DNA from: Prosthecobacter sp.
GTDB lineage: Bacteria; Verrucomicrobiota; Verrucomicrobiia; Verrucomicrobiales; Verrucomicrobiaceae
NCBI RefSeq assembly: GCF_029946185.1
Contig: NZ_JAQSEA010000155.1
Location: 1-36,915 of the forward strand
Direction: 5' to 3'
DNA: 36,915 bases
Positions 1 through 8,699 of the stretch are shown here, one piece after another. The notes below the pieces were generated by a model. It saw nothing but the letters and a program-made list of their open reading frames with translations, made no database searches and was not told the DNA's origin. Position 1 is the first letter of the stretch. Each line of letters opens with the position of its first letter. A program made the position numbers and the translations under genes.

Positions 1-933
1 GAAGCTTTCACGCAGTTCCATGAGGCGTTTCTCCATGCTGGAGACCTGATTCTGCACGTGCTCGTGATTCAGCTCAACGGCTAGAAACCGGGCCACATCG
101 CGGTCACGTTGCGCAGCGACGCGTGTTTCGGAATGCTGGCGGATGGTTTGCAGCCGAGTGAGCTGCCCGCGCAACTGGCGCAGCTCGTTCTCGTAGGATT
201 CAAAATCGCGATAGCTCGCCACGACGTCATCCACCGGCACGGCTTCGCCCGGGAGGACGAAGCGGCGGCAAAAGTCGTCGAAGCTCTTCAGATTGGTGAA
301 CGACATCGCGCTCGGCAGCAGGCGGTCAAGAACCTCGCGATTGAAGTTGAGATGAGCGCTGTTGCTCATGTCGCGCAGGTATTCGCGTGAGGAGGTAAAC
401 ACTCGCCCGTTCCGGCTCTCGACGAGCTGGCGGAAGCCGAGGATGTCCAGCGTGCGGCGCTTGCCATCTTCGGCAGAGGTTTGGATGAAATCGCTCTTTT
501 CCAAGGCTCCCTGGCAGAAGAAAGGCGTGATGTGGCCGTCGTTCTCCGCTGTGTTGCGAAATTCGACACGCAGGCCCCAGGTCTCGATGCGCTTGCCATC
601 CGGCCAGACGAACTCCGCCGCGACGTAGGTAGTCACGCCTTTGTCATGGTAAAACTGGGGCTGGCCGCTTTCGGACTGCTGCTTCGTGTCGAGCAGGCAG
701 TAGCCCTTCAGGGTGCGGTCTGACTGCGCGCCGGTGGCGCTGCGGTTGAAGTGATGGCGTGCTTTTTCCGGCCCGACGAGCACCAGCATGAGCATGTCCA
801 TGAGGATGGATTTCCCCGAGCCGGTGACACCGGCGAGCACGAGATTTCCCTGCACGGGGAGCGTGTCCTGATAGCCATACCAGTTGATGGCATGCAGGCG
901 GGAGAGGCGAATGGCGCGGCTTTTGGTGCTCAT
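1..933 (-). CDS. jetC: JetC, SMC-like ATPase of a Wadjet system (N-terminal 311 codons, truncated by window edge)
   Basis: This is the ATPase motor of a Wadjet system, a MukB/SMC-like protein that in characterised systems extrudes DNA loops so that JetD can cut small circular plasmids (established). The frame is open from the ATG at 933 to the left edge with no stop. Residues 35-42 read GVTGSGKS, a Walker A P-loop, preceded by the INWYGYQD stretch typical of the N-terminal ATPase head of this family. From about residue 245 the sequence becomes Glu/Arg/Gln-rich and helical, as expected at the start of the coiled-coil arm. The start overlaps the jetB stop as ATGA, so translation is probably coupled. 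The ABC signature, Walker B and the second half of the arm lie outside the window, so completeness cannot be judged. Confidence 0.85.
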   Translation of the reverse strand, partial: MSTKSRAIRLSRLHAINWYGYQDTLPVQGNLVLAGVTGSGKSILMDMLMLVLVGPEKARHHFNRSATGAQSDRTLKGYCLLDTKQQSESGQPQFYHDKGVTTYVAAEFVWPDGKRIETWGLRVEFRNTAENDGHITPFFCQGALEKSDFIQTSAEDGKRRTLDILGFRQLVESRNGRVFTSSREYLRDMSNSAHLNFNREVLDRLLPSAMSFTNLKSFDDFCRRFVLPGEAVPVDDVVASYRDFESYENELRQLRGQLTRLQTIRQHSETRVAAQRDRDVARFLAVELNHEHVQNQVSSMEKRLMELRESF

Positions 934-1583
934 GCCTCCACCTCCTCTTCGGTGCTGGAAACGACGGCTTCACCACGGCTGAAGGCGTTTGCGGTTTCCG
1001 TCCACTCGGCCAGTTCACGGAATGGTACGACGCGGCGGATGGCGGGGAGGACTTCGATGCCGGAGTCTTCGAAGGGCTCTGCTGGCTGAAAGCGGATGAG
1101 ATTGAAACGAGCGGCCTGACGCAGGATCTCGCGCAGGCGACCACGGGAAATCTGGCCGATGGCATCTGAGAGGAGCTGGTCTTTGAGCAGTGCGTTCAAC
1201 TCCGCCACGGTCAGGAATGCCTGCGTTTCTCCCTCATCACGCCAGCGCACATCTCCGGCGTACCATAGCGCCAGCCAGATCAGCGTCGCGTCTTGCCGCA
1301 GATGCAGAACCATCGAACTGACACGCGGAATGGCCTGCACCATGCGTTCTTCATGCAGCAGGGCCACATCAAGGCCGGCAAGGGCGGCGGTTTCACGCAA
1401 CCATTCGAAATTTTGCCGGCACCAATTGTAAAGAGCGCTTTGGCCGCTCTCCAGACCAAGCAGGGAGCCATGCGCGAGCAACTCCTGCAGCGCCTCGGCT
1501 AGACGCGCGCGATCCTGATCCTGCAACCGGAGCAACGGCTCCGGCGCGGGCGCTTCATTGATGTTGGGGTCGGCTTCGGTCAT
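930..1583 (-). CDS. jetB: JetB, DUF4194-type kleisin-interacting subunit of Wadjet
   Basis: A 217-residue protein matching the DUF4194 (JetB) pattern: an acidic Pro-rich N-terminus, a helical middle, and a C-terminal winged-helix-like part with the conserved run around LRQDATLIWLALWY and a basic-hydrophobic segment near GRLREILRQAARFNLIRF. In known Wadjet and MukBEF/MksBEF systems this is the MukE/KITE-like partner that binds the kleisin JetA and the SMC JetC (established). Both ends are ATGA overlaps: its ATG at 1583 overlaps the jetA stop and its stop overlaps the jetC ATG at 933. This tight packing fits a complex made in fixed ratio. Assignment rests on the family pattern and the neighbours together. 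Confidence 0.85.
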   Translation of the reverse strand: MTEADPNINEAPAPEPLLRLQDQDRARLAEALQELLAHGSLLGLESGQSALYNWCRQNFEWLRETAALAGLDVALLHEERMVQAIPRVSSMVLHLRQDATLIWLALWYAGDVRWRDEGETQAFLTVAELNALLKDQLLSDAIGQISRGRLREILRQAARFNLIRFQPAEPFEDSGIEVLPAIRRVVPFRELAEWTETANAFSRGEAVVSSTEEEVEA

Positions 1584-3064
1584 TTCTTGATGAGGTCAAA
1601 ATGCTCCACGCGGGCACCGGGAAGGGGATCAAGCGCGATCTCACGCACGTCAGCGCGGCTGCGGGTGGATTCCAGCTTATAGGCGGCTTCATTCGACTCC
1701 GCATGGAGCATGAGGGCGATGAGTTCGGTGAGGTCTGCCTCGGAGGCGACGGGGAGATCGGCGCTGGAGATACGCGCGCCTTTTTCACCGGGCAGGCGCT
1801 TCACAAATTCATTCGCACGCCGCACGGAAAGTGAGTCACGCAGGGCGCGCTCCATGCCGCGCAGGCCTTCGTCGCGCTCGGCATCGGTGACCTCGTCATC
1901 CAGAGCGGCCTGCTCGCCCGCGACGCGGCGGGTTACCGGTGCATAAAGGCTGTCGAGTCCTGCGGGCATGCGGGTTTCGGGCAGGCGGAGTGCTGGAAGT
2001 TCCGGCAGTTCCCACGCACTGGAAAGGCGCTTTCCGGCGAGCATGTCATTCGCTTTCATGAAGAAGTCCCTGACCTCGCTGCGGCGCTCGCCGGTGACAT
2101 CTTGGAGATAGCGGAAACGTGAGAGCGAACGACGGGTGAAGTCGGCGGTGCGCCTGTCGATTTCGTCCGCCATCGGCTGGACGAGTTCGAGCAGGTGAGC
2201 GAGTTCATCCAAACGCTGGCGCACGCGGGCGCGGGCTGTTTCGGCGCTGAGGGTGGACTCGCGGCGCAGAAGTTCTGTCTGCATCTCCGCCATAGCGGTC
2301 GAGTCATCCTGCAAGCGTTCGCCGATGCGTCTCACGGCCTCGGGTAGGAGGGCGGGCAGGCGGGCGCGGATGAGCTCGGCATAGGCGCCGTGGGCGATCT
2401 GCTCGGCGTAGTCTTCAAACACTAGCGCGAGATTGCCTCTGAGCGTGTTTTCCTCCAACTGCCGACGCGTGAGGCGCTGCACGGATTTCTGCATGGTGCG
2501 CAGTTCGCCGAGGCCCTGGCGGGTGTTTGCCAGACACACGTCCACGGTTTGCAGCGGACGCTCGATTAGTTCTGGTTCGTTTGCCAGCATGGCGCAGACG
2601 GCGGTGAGCTTGTCTGTGAAAACGGCCGCTTCCGGGTGGGCGATCTGCCGCAGGGCGGCGATCAGCGTGGAGCCATGCGCATCGAAATAGAGCCGTCGCC
2701 GCCAGTCCTTGCGTGGTGGTTCTTCCAGCCAGCGGCAGCGGGAGAGATGATCGAGCACCCGGCGCGAGGTTTCACGCGGAGGAAGGGCTCCTGCGATTTG
2801 CTCGCCCTCGGCGTGAAATTCGTCTCCTTCGGGTTGGAATTCCGGATGCTTGGCGAGCACTTCGGCAATGATTTCAATGGCGTCCTCGCGCTCCAGGCCG
2901 TCCGGCTGTTCGGTGCACTCGCGATCCAGCGCATCCAGGACATCGACATACGTCGGGGCATTTTTGCCCGCCAGCAAGCGGAAGAACGCGGGATCGCGCA
3001 CTTCGCGGTAAAGGCTGGAGGAGAGGAGGTCGGGCATGAGCCGCCCATCATGGGGAGAGTTCAC
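1580..3064 (-). CDS. jetA: JetA, kleisin-like subunit of Wadjet (looks closer to the type II JetA family than to DUF3375)
   Basis: A 494-residue, highly charged, mostly helical protein and first gene of the jetABC operon. The N-terminus (about residues 20-130) has the layout of the type II JetA family: FFRLLAGKNAPTYVDVLDAL, then a helix-rich block and a winged-helix-like region ending in CRWLEEPP...RRRLYFDAHG. Residues about 170-330 are long amphipathic helices that could pair as a coiled coil. In characterised systems JetA is the MukF/kleisin-like bridge between the SMC heads (established). The gene is transcribed away from the large secreted-protein gene at 3200. ATG 3064 is the longest start; Met10 at 3037 is an alternative, and neither has a clear Shine-Dalgarno. 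The subtype call is from memory of the family pattern and is less certain than the JetA call. Confidence 0.78.
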   Translation of the reverse strand: MNSPHDGRLMPDLLSSSLYREVRDPAFFRLLAGKNAPTYVDVLDALDRECTEQPDGLEREDAIEIIAEVLAKHPEFQPEGDEFHAEGEQIAGALPPRETSRRVLDHLSRCRWLEEPPRKDWRRRLYFDAHGSTLIAALRQIAHPEAAVFTDKLTAVCAMLANEPELIERPLQTVDVCLANTRQGLGELRTMQKSVQRLTRRQLEENTLRGNLALVFEDYAEQIAHGAYAELIRARLPALLPEAVRRIGERLQDDSTAMAEMQTELLRRESTLSAETARARVRQRLDELAHLLELVQPMADEIDRRTADFTRRSLSRFRYLQDVTGERRSEVRDFFMKANDMLAGKRLSSAWELPELPALRLPETRMPAGLDSLYAPVTRRVAGEQAALDDEVTDAERDEGLRGMERALRDSLSVRRANEFVKRLPGEKGARISSADLPVASEADLTELIALMLHAESNEAAYKLESTRSRADVREIALDPLPGARVEHFDLIKK

Positions 3065-3199
3065 GGCGAGGCAACTGCCCGTCGAACTCCGCTATGGGCA
3101 TGGACGATCCCGCCCTCGGGGCCGGGGCGCGCAAGACATGCACCTTGGGAGGCGTTTCCGCGTGCTGCTCTTATTGTCAAAACGCCCAACGCCAACCCC

Positions 3200-6100
3200 A
3201 TGAAGACACGTCTCCTCATTGCTGTACTCTTCCTCGCCGCCGCCGCCGCTGTGCATGCTGCACCGCCGAAGAAGGAGGAGGGCATTGACCCGAACAAGCC
3301 GATCTCATTCTATAAGCACATCCGCCCGATTTTCCAGGCGCAGTGCAATGGCTGCCATCAGCCCGCGAAGAAGAAGGGCGAGTACATCATGACGGAGTTC
3401 GTGGCGCTGCTCAAAGGGGGCGAGGAAGGCCATGCGGTGGTGGCGGGCAAACCGGCGGAGTCCAATTTGCTGAAGCTGATCAAACCCGACGAAAAGGGCA
3501 AGGTAGAGATGCCACAGAAGGCCGACCCGCTGCATGAGACGCAGATCGTCCTGATTGAACGCTGGATCGCTGAAGGTGCGAACGATGACACGCCGCCATC
3601 AGCCAAGGTGCAGTACGACATGGCGCACCCCCCTGTCTATGTGAAGGCTCCGGCCATCACATCCATCGATTATTCGCCGGATGGTAGCATGATCGCGGTG
3701 GCGGGTTATCATGAGGTCTTGATTCATAAGGCTGACGGCAGCGGCATCGTGGCGCGTCTCGTCGGTCTGGCGGAGCGCATTCAGAAGCTGGCCTGGTCTC
3801 CGGATGGGAAGAAGATCGCGCTTACCGGCGGCAGCCCGGCGCGGATGGGTGAAATTCAAATCTGGGACGTGGCGGCGAAGAAACTCGAACTCTCCAAGTC
3901 GCTGACTTTTGACACGCTGTATGGCGCAAGCTGGTCGCCGGATGGCAAATTCCTCGCTTTCGGCTGCGGTGACAATGCGGTGCGCGCCATCGATGTGGCC
4001 ACTGGCAAGGAAACGCTCTTCATGGGTGGGCACAGTGACTGGGTGCTCGACACCGTGTGGGGTGTGGACGGCAAGAACATCGTCTCCTGCGGTCGTGACA
4101 TGAGCGTGAAGCTCACTGAGGTCACCACGCAGCGCTTTGTGGATAACGTCACCTCCATCACTCCCGGTGCACTCAAAGGCGGTGTGCAGGTGCTGGCGCG
4201 GCATCCGCTGCGCAATGAAGTGCTCATTGGTGGCACGGATGGCGTGCCTGCGATCTATCGCATGGAACGCATGACGAAGCGCGTCATTGGTGACAATGCG
4301 AATCTCATTCGCAAATTCCCCGGCATGGAGGGCCGCATTTTTGGCGTCGATTTCGCGCCGGATGGCAAGCGCATCGCTGCTGGTACCTCGTTTGAAGGAA
4401 CAGGGACGGTGAACATCTACGCCAGCGATTACGACAGCACCATGCCCGAAAGCGTTAAGAAGCTGGTGGAAACGGTGAACGGCAAGGGCAAGGAGCTGGA
4501 TGACTGGGTTGTCCAAGGCGTGAAGCAGCTCAGCAGCACGGCAATTCCCTGCGGCATCTTCAGCGTGACCTTCAGTCCCGATGGCAAAACCGTTGCCGTG
4601 GCAGGTCAGGACGGGCAGATCCGTCTCATCGATGCTGCCAACGGTGCCATCGCCAAGGAATTTGTCTCGGTGCCGCTGGTGATGGAAAAAACCCTCGCGG
4701 CTTCGGACGTTCTCGTGGACGACAGCGTGCGTGTGGTGATCGAGAAGGATCACAAGATCGAAACTTTGCACACTGGGCCGACGGTTGCCTCCATCGACGT
4801 CGAACCGACCACGATCAAGATCGGCAAGCCCACCGAGTACGCGCAGCTTCTCGTTACCGCTCGCATGAGCGACGGCACTCGCGCTGATGTCACACGCATG
4901 GCCAAGGTCACCGCTGCAAATATCGATGTCGTGGCCGTGAACGCCCGTGGCATGGTGCGCCCGGGCAAGGATGGTGCTACCAGCGTCAAAATCTCTTTCC
5001 TCGGCAAGACTGCCCACATCCCGGTGAACGTGAGCGGCATGAATGCATCTCTCCACCCCGACTACGTGCGCGATGTGATGCCGATTATGTCGAAGCTGGG
5101 TTGCAATCAAGGCACCTGCCACGGCGCGAAGGAAGGCAAGGCTGGCTTCAAGCTTTCGCTGCGTGGTTATGATCCCGTTTACGATGTGCTCGCTTTTGCA
5201 GATGATCTCTCCAGCCGGCGTGCGAACGTTGCCTCACCAGAACATTCGCTCATGCTGCTGAAGGCCAGCGGCAGCGTGCCGCATGAAGGCGGTCAGCTTA
5301 CGGTGCCAGGTGAGCTTTACTACGAGTCGCTCAAAGCGTGGATCGGCCAAGGTGCGAAGCTGGACATGAAGACGCCGCGCGTCACCAGCATTGAGTTGTC
5401 GCCGAAGAATCCGGTCATTGAGCGTGTCGGTGGTCGCCAGCAGCTTCGTGTTATCGCGCGTTATGCGGATGGCTATGTCAAAGATGTCACCGCTGAGTCC
5501 TTCCTCGACAGCGGCAATGGCGATGTCATCGAAGCGGACAAGAAGGGCCTCATGACCAGCCTGCGTCGTGGTGAGGCACCGATCCTTGCCCGCTTTGAAG
5601 GTGCTTATGCCGCCACTACCATCACCGTGATGGGCGACCGCACGGGCTTCGCCTGGAAAGAGCCGGAGAAGTGGAACAAGATCGACGAACTCGTGGCGCA
5701 AAAATGGCAGCGCATGAAGATCGAGCCGAGTGGCCTGTGCAAGGATGAGGAATTCTTCCGCCGCATTCATCTCGATCTCACCGGCCTGCCGCCAAAGCCT
5801 GAAGAAGTCATCGCATTCATGGCTGACAAGCGTGACACCCGCACCAAGCGCAGCGAGGTGGTGGACAAGCTCATCGGCAATCCTGATTTTGTCGAGCATT
5901 GGGCCAACAAATGGGCCGACATGTTGCAGGTGAACGCGAAGTTCCTCGGTGCTGAGGGTGCCGGCGGTCTGCGCACCTGGATCAAGCAGCAGGTGGCAGA
6001 CAACACGCCGTATGACCGTTTTGCGTATCGCATCATCACCGCCACAGGTTCGAACAAGGACAATCCGCCCGCGGCTTACTTCAAGACGGTGCGCACCGCC

Positions 6101-8305
6101 GAAGACATCAGCGAAAACACCACGCACCTGTTCCTGGCGACGCGCTTCAACTGCAACAAGTGCCACGACCATCCTTTCGAGCGCTGGACGATGGATCAGT
6201 ACTATGAGACCGCGTCTTACTTCGCGCAGATTGATCTCAAGGGTGATCCTGCTGCCAAGGGCCAGACCATCGGCGGCAGTGCTGTTGAAGGCGCTAAGCC
6301 GTTGTTCGAGATCGTCTCCGACAAAAAAGAGGGAGACGTGCTGCACCTGCGCACCAACAAGCCCGTCGCGCCGCAGGTGCCGTATGAGAATGAACTTGTG
6401 AGCAAGACGGCAAGCAGCCGGCGTGAGCAGTTTGCCACCTGGATGACGAGCCCGCAGAACGACTACTTCGCCATGAGCTACGCCAACCGCGTCTGGGGCT
6501 ACCTCACCGGCACCGGCGTCATCGAACCGCTGGATGACATCCGCGCCGGCAATCCGCCGAGCAATCCCGAACTGCTGCAATACCTGACCAACGAATTCAT
6601 CCAGAGCGGCTTCAATGTGAGGCACCTGATGAAGATCATCGCCAACAGCCGCACCTACAACCTGAGCCTCGCCACCAACAAATGGAACGAAGACGACAAG
6701 ACCAACTACAGCCACGCCAAGGCCCGCCGCCTGCCGGCTGAAGTGCTGTTTGACTCCGTCTTTGCCGTCACGGGCAGCATGCCGAACATCCCCGGCATGC
6801 CCAAGGGCACCCGCGCCGCCGCTTTGGCTGACGGTCAGGTCAAACTGCAGGATGGCTTCCTCGCCAACTTCGGCAAACCCGCCCGTGAATCCGTGTGCGA
6901 GTGCGAGCGCAGCAATGAGGTCAACCTCGGTCCAGTCATGGCCCTCATGAGCGGCCCGACTGTGGGCGATGCCATCAGCGATCCCGGCAACGCCATTGCC
7001 AAGCTGACCAGTGAGATCAAAGACGACCGCCAACTCGTCGATGCCATCTTCCTGCGCATCCTCAACAGCCATGCGAACGAGAAGGAAATCGACGCCGCCC
7101 TGGCCTCCATGAGGGAGCTCGATCCTGAGAACAAACAGCTCGCCGCTGTCCTTCAGGCCAAGGAGGCGGAACAGAAGCCGTTGATCGATAAAGCCGAGCA
7201 GGAGCGCCTTGCTGGTATTGATGCCGCGAAGAAGGAACTCGAAGCTTACAAGGTCAAGATGGCTCCCGAAATTGCCAAAAAGGAAGCTGCACGCAAAGCG
7301 GCCATCACTGCTGCGGAAGCCAAGGTGAAGACCGTTCAGGGCACCGCTGCGGCCAACCAGCCTGCGTGGGAAAATTATCTCGATCTCACCACGGAATGGC
7401 AGCCGTTTGATAGCCTCAAAGTACAACGCGCCGGGGGTGTCGAAAAACTCGAGCTTCAGCCTGATGGCAGCCTCTTTGCCACGGCCATGCCCGCAGGCCG
7501 TGAGACCACCGGAAACTACATGCTCATTGGCAAAACGACACTCTCCAACATCACGGCGATCAAGCTGGAGATGATCCCCGATGATCGTCTGCCCAGCAAT
7601 GGTCCAGGCCTGGCTACTGATGGGAACTTCGTCCTCGGTGAATTCACTGTCAGCACGGATCCGATGGATGCCAAGCGCAGCAAACGCGGTGGCGAAGCGC
7701 AGGTGCTGAAAAATCCGAAAGCCGACTTCGAGCAGGATAAGTTTGCCGTCACCGAAGCTCTCAAAAAGGGCAATCGTGACCGTGGCTGGGCCGTCAGTCC
7801 GCAGGGCGGCTTCCGTCATGAGGCGACCTTTGAATTCATGAAGCCCATTGCGCATGAAGGCGGTTCGCAGTTCACCATCGTGATGACCTCCAACTTCCAG
7901 AACGGGAAGTACAACCCCGGTCGCTTCCGTTTGTGGGTCACCACCAGCCCCGCGGTTCGCTTCGGTGTTCCCTCCGCCGTCGCCGCCGCGCTGAAGGCTC
8001 CAAAACGCACGCCTGAGCAAAATGCAGTGCTCACCCAGCACTTCCTCAACCAGTTCAAAGACTACCAGACACAGAAGAAGGTTCTCGCAAATGCACGCAG
8101 ACCACTGCCGGTGGATGCGCAACTCGTGGCGCTTGAAACCAAGCACACTGACAGTCAGAAGGCGATCCCGCTTGATCCCAAACTGGTACAGCTTCGGCGT
8201 GACGCCGGTCTGAGCCAGACCCAGCTCGGCAACAAGCGCCTGACGGCTGCGCAGGATCTGGCATGGGCTTTGATCAACTCACCAGCCTTCTTGTTTAATC
8301 ATTGA
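3200..8305 (+). CDS. Giant secreted multidomain protein: PSCyt1, WD40, two BIG2-like domains, DUF1549 and DUF1553
   Basis: A 1701-residue exported protein. The start at 3200 gives a signal peptide (MKTRLLIAVLFLAAAAAVHA, cleavage near residue 20); a longer open frame upstream overlaps jetA and is rejected. In order: a cytochrome-type CNGCH motif at 49-53; WD40-like repeats with recurring SPDGK at about 150-490; a BIG2-like domain at about 528-612; CNQGTCH at 635-641 (CxxxxCH, non-canonical); a second BIG2-like domain at about 727-812; DUF1549 at about 825-1015 with CNKCH at 985-989; DUF1553 at about 1074-1300; a Lys/Glu/Ala coiled coil at about 1315-1380; a beta-rich segment at about 1385-1600; and a C-terminal tail ending in WALINSPAFLFNH. 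These domains are hallmarks of planctomycete and verrucomicrobial secreted proteins of unknown enzymatic role, often next to DUF1501 genes. No DUF1501 gene is present here. Confidence 0.92.
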   Translation: MKTRLLIAVLFLAAAAAVHAAPPKKEEGIDPNKPISFYKHIRPIFQAQCNGCHQPAKKKGEYIMTEFVALLKGGEEGHAVVAGKPAESNLLKLIKPDEKGKVEMPQKADPLHETQIVLIERWIAEGANDDTPPSAKVQYDMAHPPVYVKAPAITSIDYSPDGSMIAVAGYHEVLIHKADGSGIVARLVGLAERIQKLAWSPDGKKIALTGGSPARMGEIQIWDVAAKKLELSKSLTFDTLYGASWSPDGKFLAFGCGDNAVRAIDVATGKETLFMGGHSDWVLDTVWGVDGKNIVSCGRDMSVKLTEVTTQRFVDNVTSITPGALKGGVQVLARHPLRNEVLIGGTDGVPAIYRMERMTKRVIGDNANLIRKFPGMEGRIFGVDFAPDGKRIAAGTSFEGTGTVNIYASDYDSTMPESVKKLVETVNGKGKELDDWVVQGVKQLSSTAIPCGIFSVTFSPDGKTVAVAGQDGQIRLIDAANGAIAKEFVSVPLVMEKTLAASDVLVDDSVRVVIEKDHKIETLHTGPTVASIDVEPTTIKIGKPTEYAQLLVTARMSDGTRADVTRMAKVTAANIDVVAVNARGMVRPGKDGATSVKISFLGKTAHIPVNVSGMNASLHPDYVRDVMPIMSKLGCNQGTCHGAKEGKAGFKLSLRGYDPVYDVLAFADDLSSRRANVASPEHSLMLLKASGSVPHEGGQLTVPGELYYESLKAWIGQGAKLDMKTPRVTSIELSPKNPVIERVGGRQQLRVIARYADGYVKDVTAESFLDSGNGDVIEADKKGLMTSLRRGEAPILARFEGAYAATTITVMGDRTGFAWKEPEKWNKIDELVAQKWQRMKIEPSGLCKDEEFFRRIHLDLTGLPPKPEEVIAFMADKRDTRTKRSEVVDKLIGNPDFVEHWANKWADMLQVNAKFLGAEGAGGLRTWIKQQVADNTPYDRFAYRIITATGSNKDNPPAAYFKTVRTAEDISENTTHLFLATRFNCNKCHDHPFERWTMDQYYETASYFAQIDLKGDPAAKGQTIGGSAVEGAKPLFEIVSDKKEGDVLHLRTNKPVAPQVPYENELVSKTASSRREQFATWMTSPQNDYFAMSYANRVWGYLTGTGVIEPLDDIRAGNPPSNPELLQYLTNEFIQSGFNVRHLMKIIANSRTYNLSLATNKWNEDDKTNYSHAKARRLPAEVLFDSVFAVTGSMPNIPGMPKGTRAAALADGQVKLQDGFLANFGKPARESVCECERSNEVNLGPVMALMSGPTVGDAISDPGNAIAKLTSEIKDDRQLVDAIFLRILNSHANEKEIDAALASMRELDPENKQLAAVLQAKEAEQKPLIDKAEQERLAGIDAAKKELEAYKVKMAPEIAKKEAARKAAITAAEAKVKTVQGTAAANQPAWENYLDLTTEWQPFDSLKVQRAGGVEKLELQPDGSLFATAMPAGRETTGNYMLIGKTTLSNITAIKLEMIPDDRLPSNGPGLATDGNFVLGEFTVSTDPMDAKRSKRGGEAQVLKNPKADFEQDKFAVTEALKKGNRDRGWAVSPQGGFRHEATFEFMKPIAHEGGSQFTIVMTSNFQNGKYNPGRFRLWVTTSPAVRFGVPSAVAAALKAPKRTPEQNAVLTQHFLNQFKDYQTQKKVLANARRPLPVDAQLVALETKHTDSQKAIPLDPKLVQLRRDAGLSQTQLGNKRLTAAQDLAWALINSPAFLFNH

Positions 8306-8314
8306 AGCAGTTCG

Positions 8315-8327
8315 GTTGCGGCGCAAC
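8315..8327. terminator. Small stem-loop just after the large secreted-protein gene
   Basis: GTTGC-GGC-GCAAC is a perfect five-base inverted repeat with a three-base loop, ten bases after the stop at 8305. There is no T-run after it, so it is at best a weak or factor-dependent terminator. Confidence 0.25.
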
Positions 8328-8412
8328 GAGTCCGATTTCAACTATACTGTGCAAAAAATCTGGCATCTCCTCCTGCGTTGACTCAGGGAATCCGTCGTCG
8401 TAATCTCGCGTC

Positions 8413-8607
8413 ATGATCGTCGAACGTTTTCCAGGAGTCGCGCTATTGCCCGACGAGGACAAGAGGTCTCTCATGGCCGACACGCCGGATGACAACCCTG
8501 CGTTGGCCGAATTCGTTGAACAGCGTTGGCAGGAATATCAGCAGCACCCAGACCGCGTGTCGCCTTGGAGCGATGTCAAAGCTCGCGTTCTCGCCTCTTG
8601 TGCATGA
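8413..8607 (+). CDS. Small antitoxin-like protein (putative addiction-module family)
   Basis: A 64-residue acidic protein. The C-terminal half, with EFVEQRWQEYQQHPDRVSPW followed by SDVKARVLA, closely follows the pattern of the short putative addiction-module antitoxins (PF09720-like), whose C-terminus normally reads ELERRLAEYEADPS-x-G-x-PWEEVKARL (family knowledge, from memory). Such antitoxins are usually followed at once by a ParE/RelE-type toxin gene. Here the stop TGA overlaps an ATG at 8604 that opens only a 31-codon frame. The N-terminal half is less conserved. The likely role is as a solo or relic antitoxin; it could also be an unrelated small protein. Confidence 0.55.
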   Translation: MIVERFPGVALLPDEDKRSLMADTPDDNPALAEFVEQRWQEYQQHPDRVSPWSDVKARVLASCA

Positions 8608-8699
8608 AACCAGAGATTGCCTGGACGCGGGCCGCCGAGGCTGACATGCATAGTAATCCGGATGAATTGTGGAATGAACTCCGCAGTCGAATGCCATGA
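8604..8699 (+). pseudogene. 31-codon remnant of a ParE/RelE-type toxin gene
   Basis: The ATG at 8604 overlaps the antitoxin-like stop as ATGA. The frame reads MKPEIAWTRAAEADMHSN and then PDELWNELRSRMP. The first 15 residues resemble the start of ParE-type toxins, which typically begin with a strand such as V-I-W-T and then AE-x-D-L. Full toxins are about 90-100 residues, and the catalytic and core strands are missing, with no room for them in any frame before 8696. I infer an internal or 3-prime deletion. The stop overlaps the hydrolase ATG at 8696, so a translated stub could also serve to couple translation into the next gene. Confidence 0.4.

Noticed and set aside
2636-3199. Upstream in-frame extension of the large secreted protein.
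   Set aside because: It overlaps the 5-prime part of jetA on the other strand and would bury the signal peptide at 3200 deep in the chain.
3599-5122. A 507-codon minus-strand open frame opposite the WD40 region.
   Set aside because: Same cause as the other antisense frame; it lies wholly within a gene with clear domains.
5234-8146. A 970-codon open frame on the minus strand opposite the large secreted protein.
   Set aside because: The plus-strand frame has a signal peptide and many known domains. The antisense product is low-complexity-like, rich in His, Arg and Gly, and matches no family; it follows from the GC-rich codon pattern.
8343-8348. TATACT as a -10 box for the antitoxin-like gene.
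   Set aside because: The nearest -35-like TTGCGG (8316-8321) is 21 bases away, too far for a normal sigma-70 promoter, and inside the small stem-loop.
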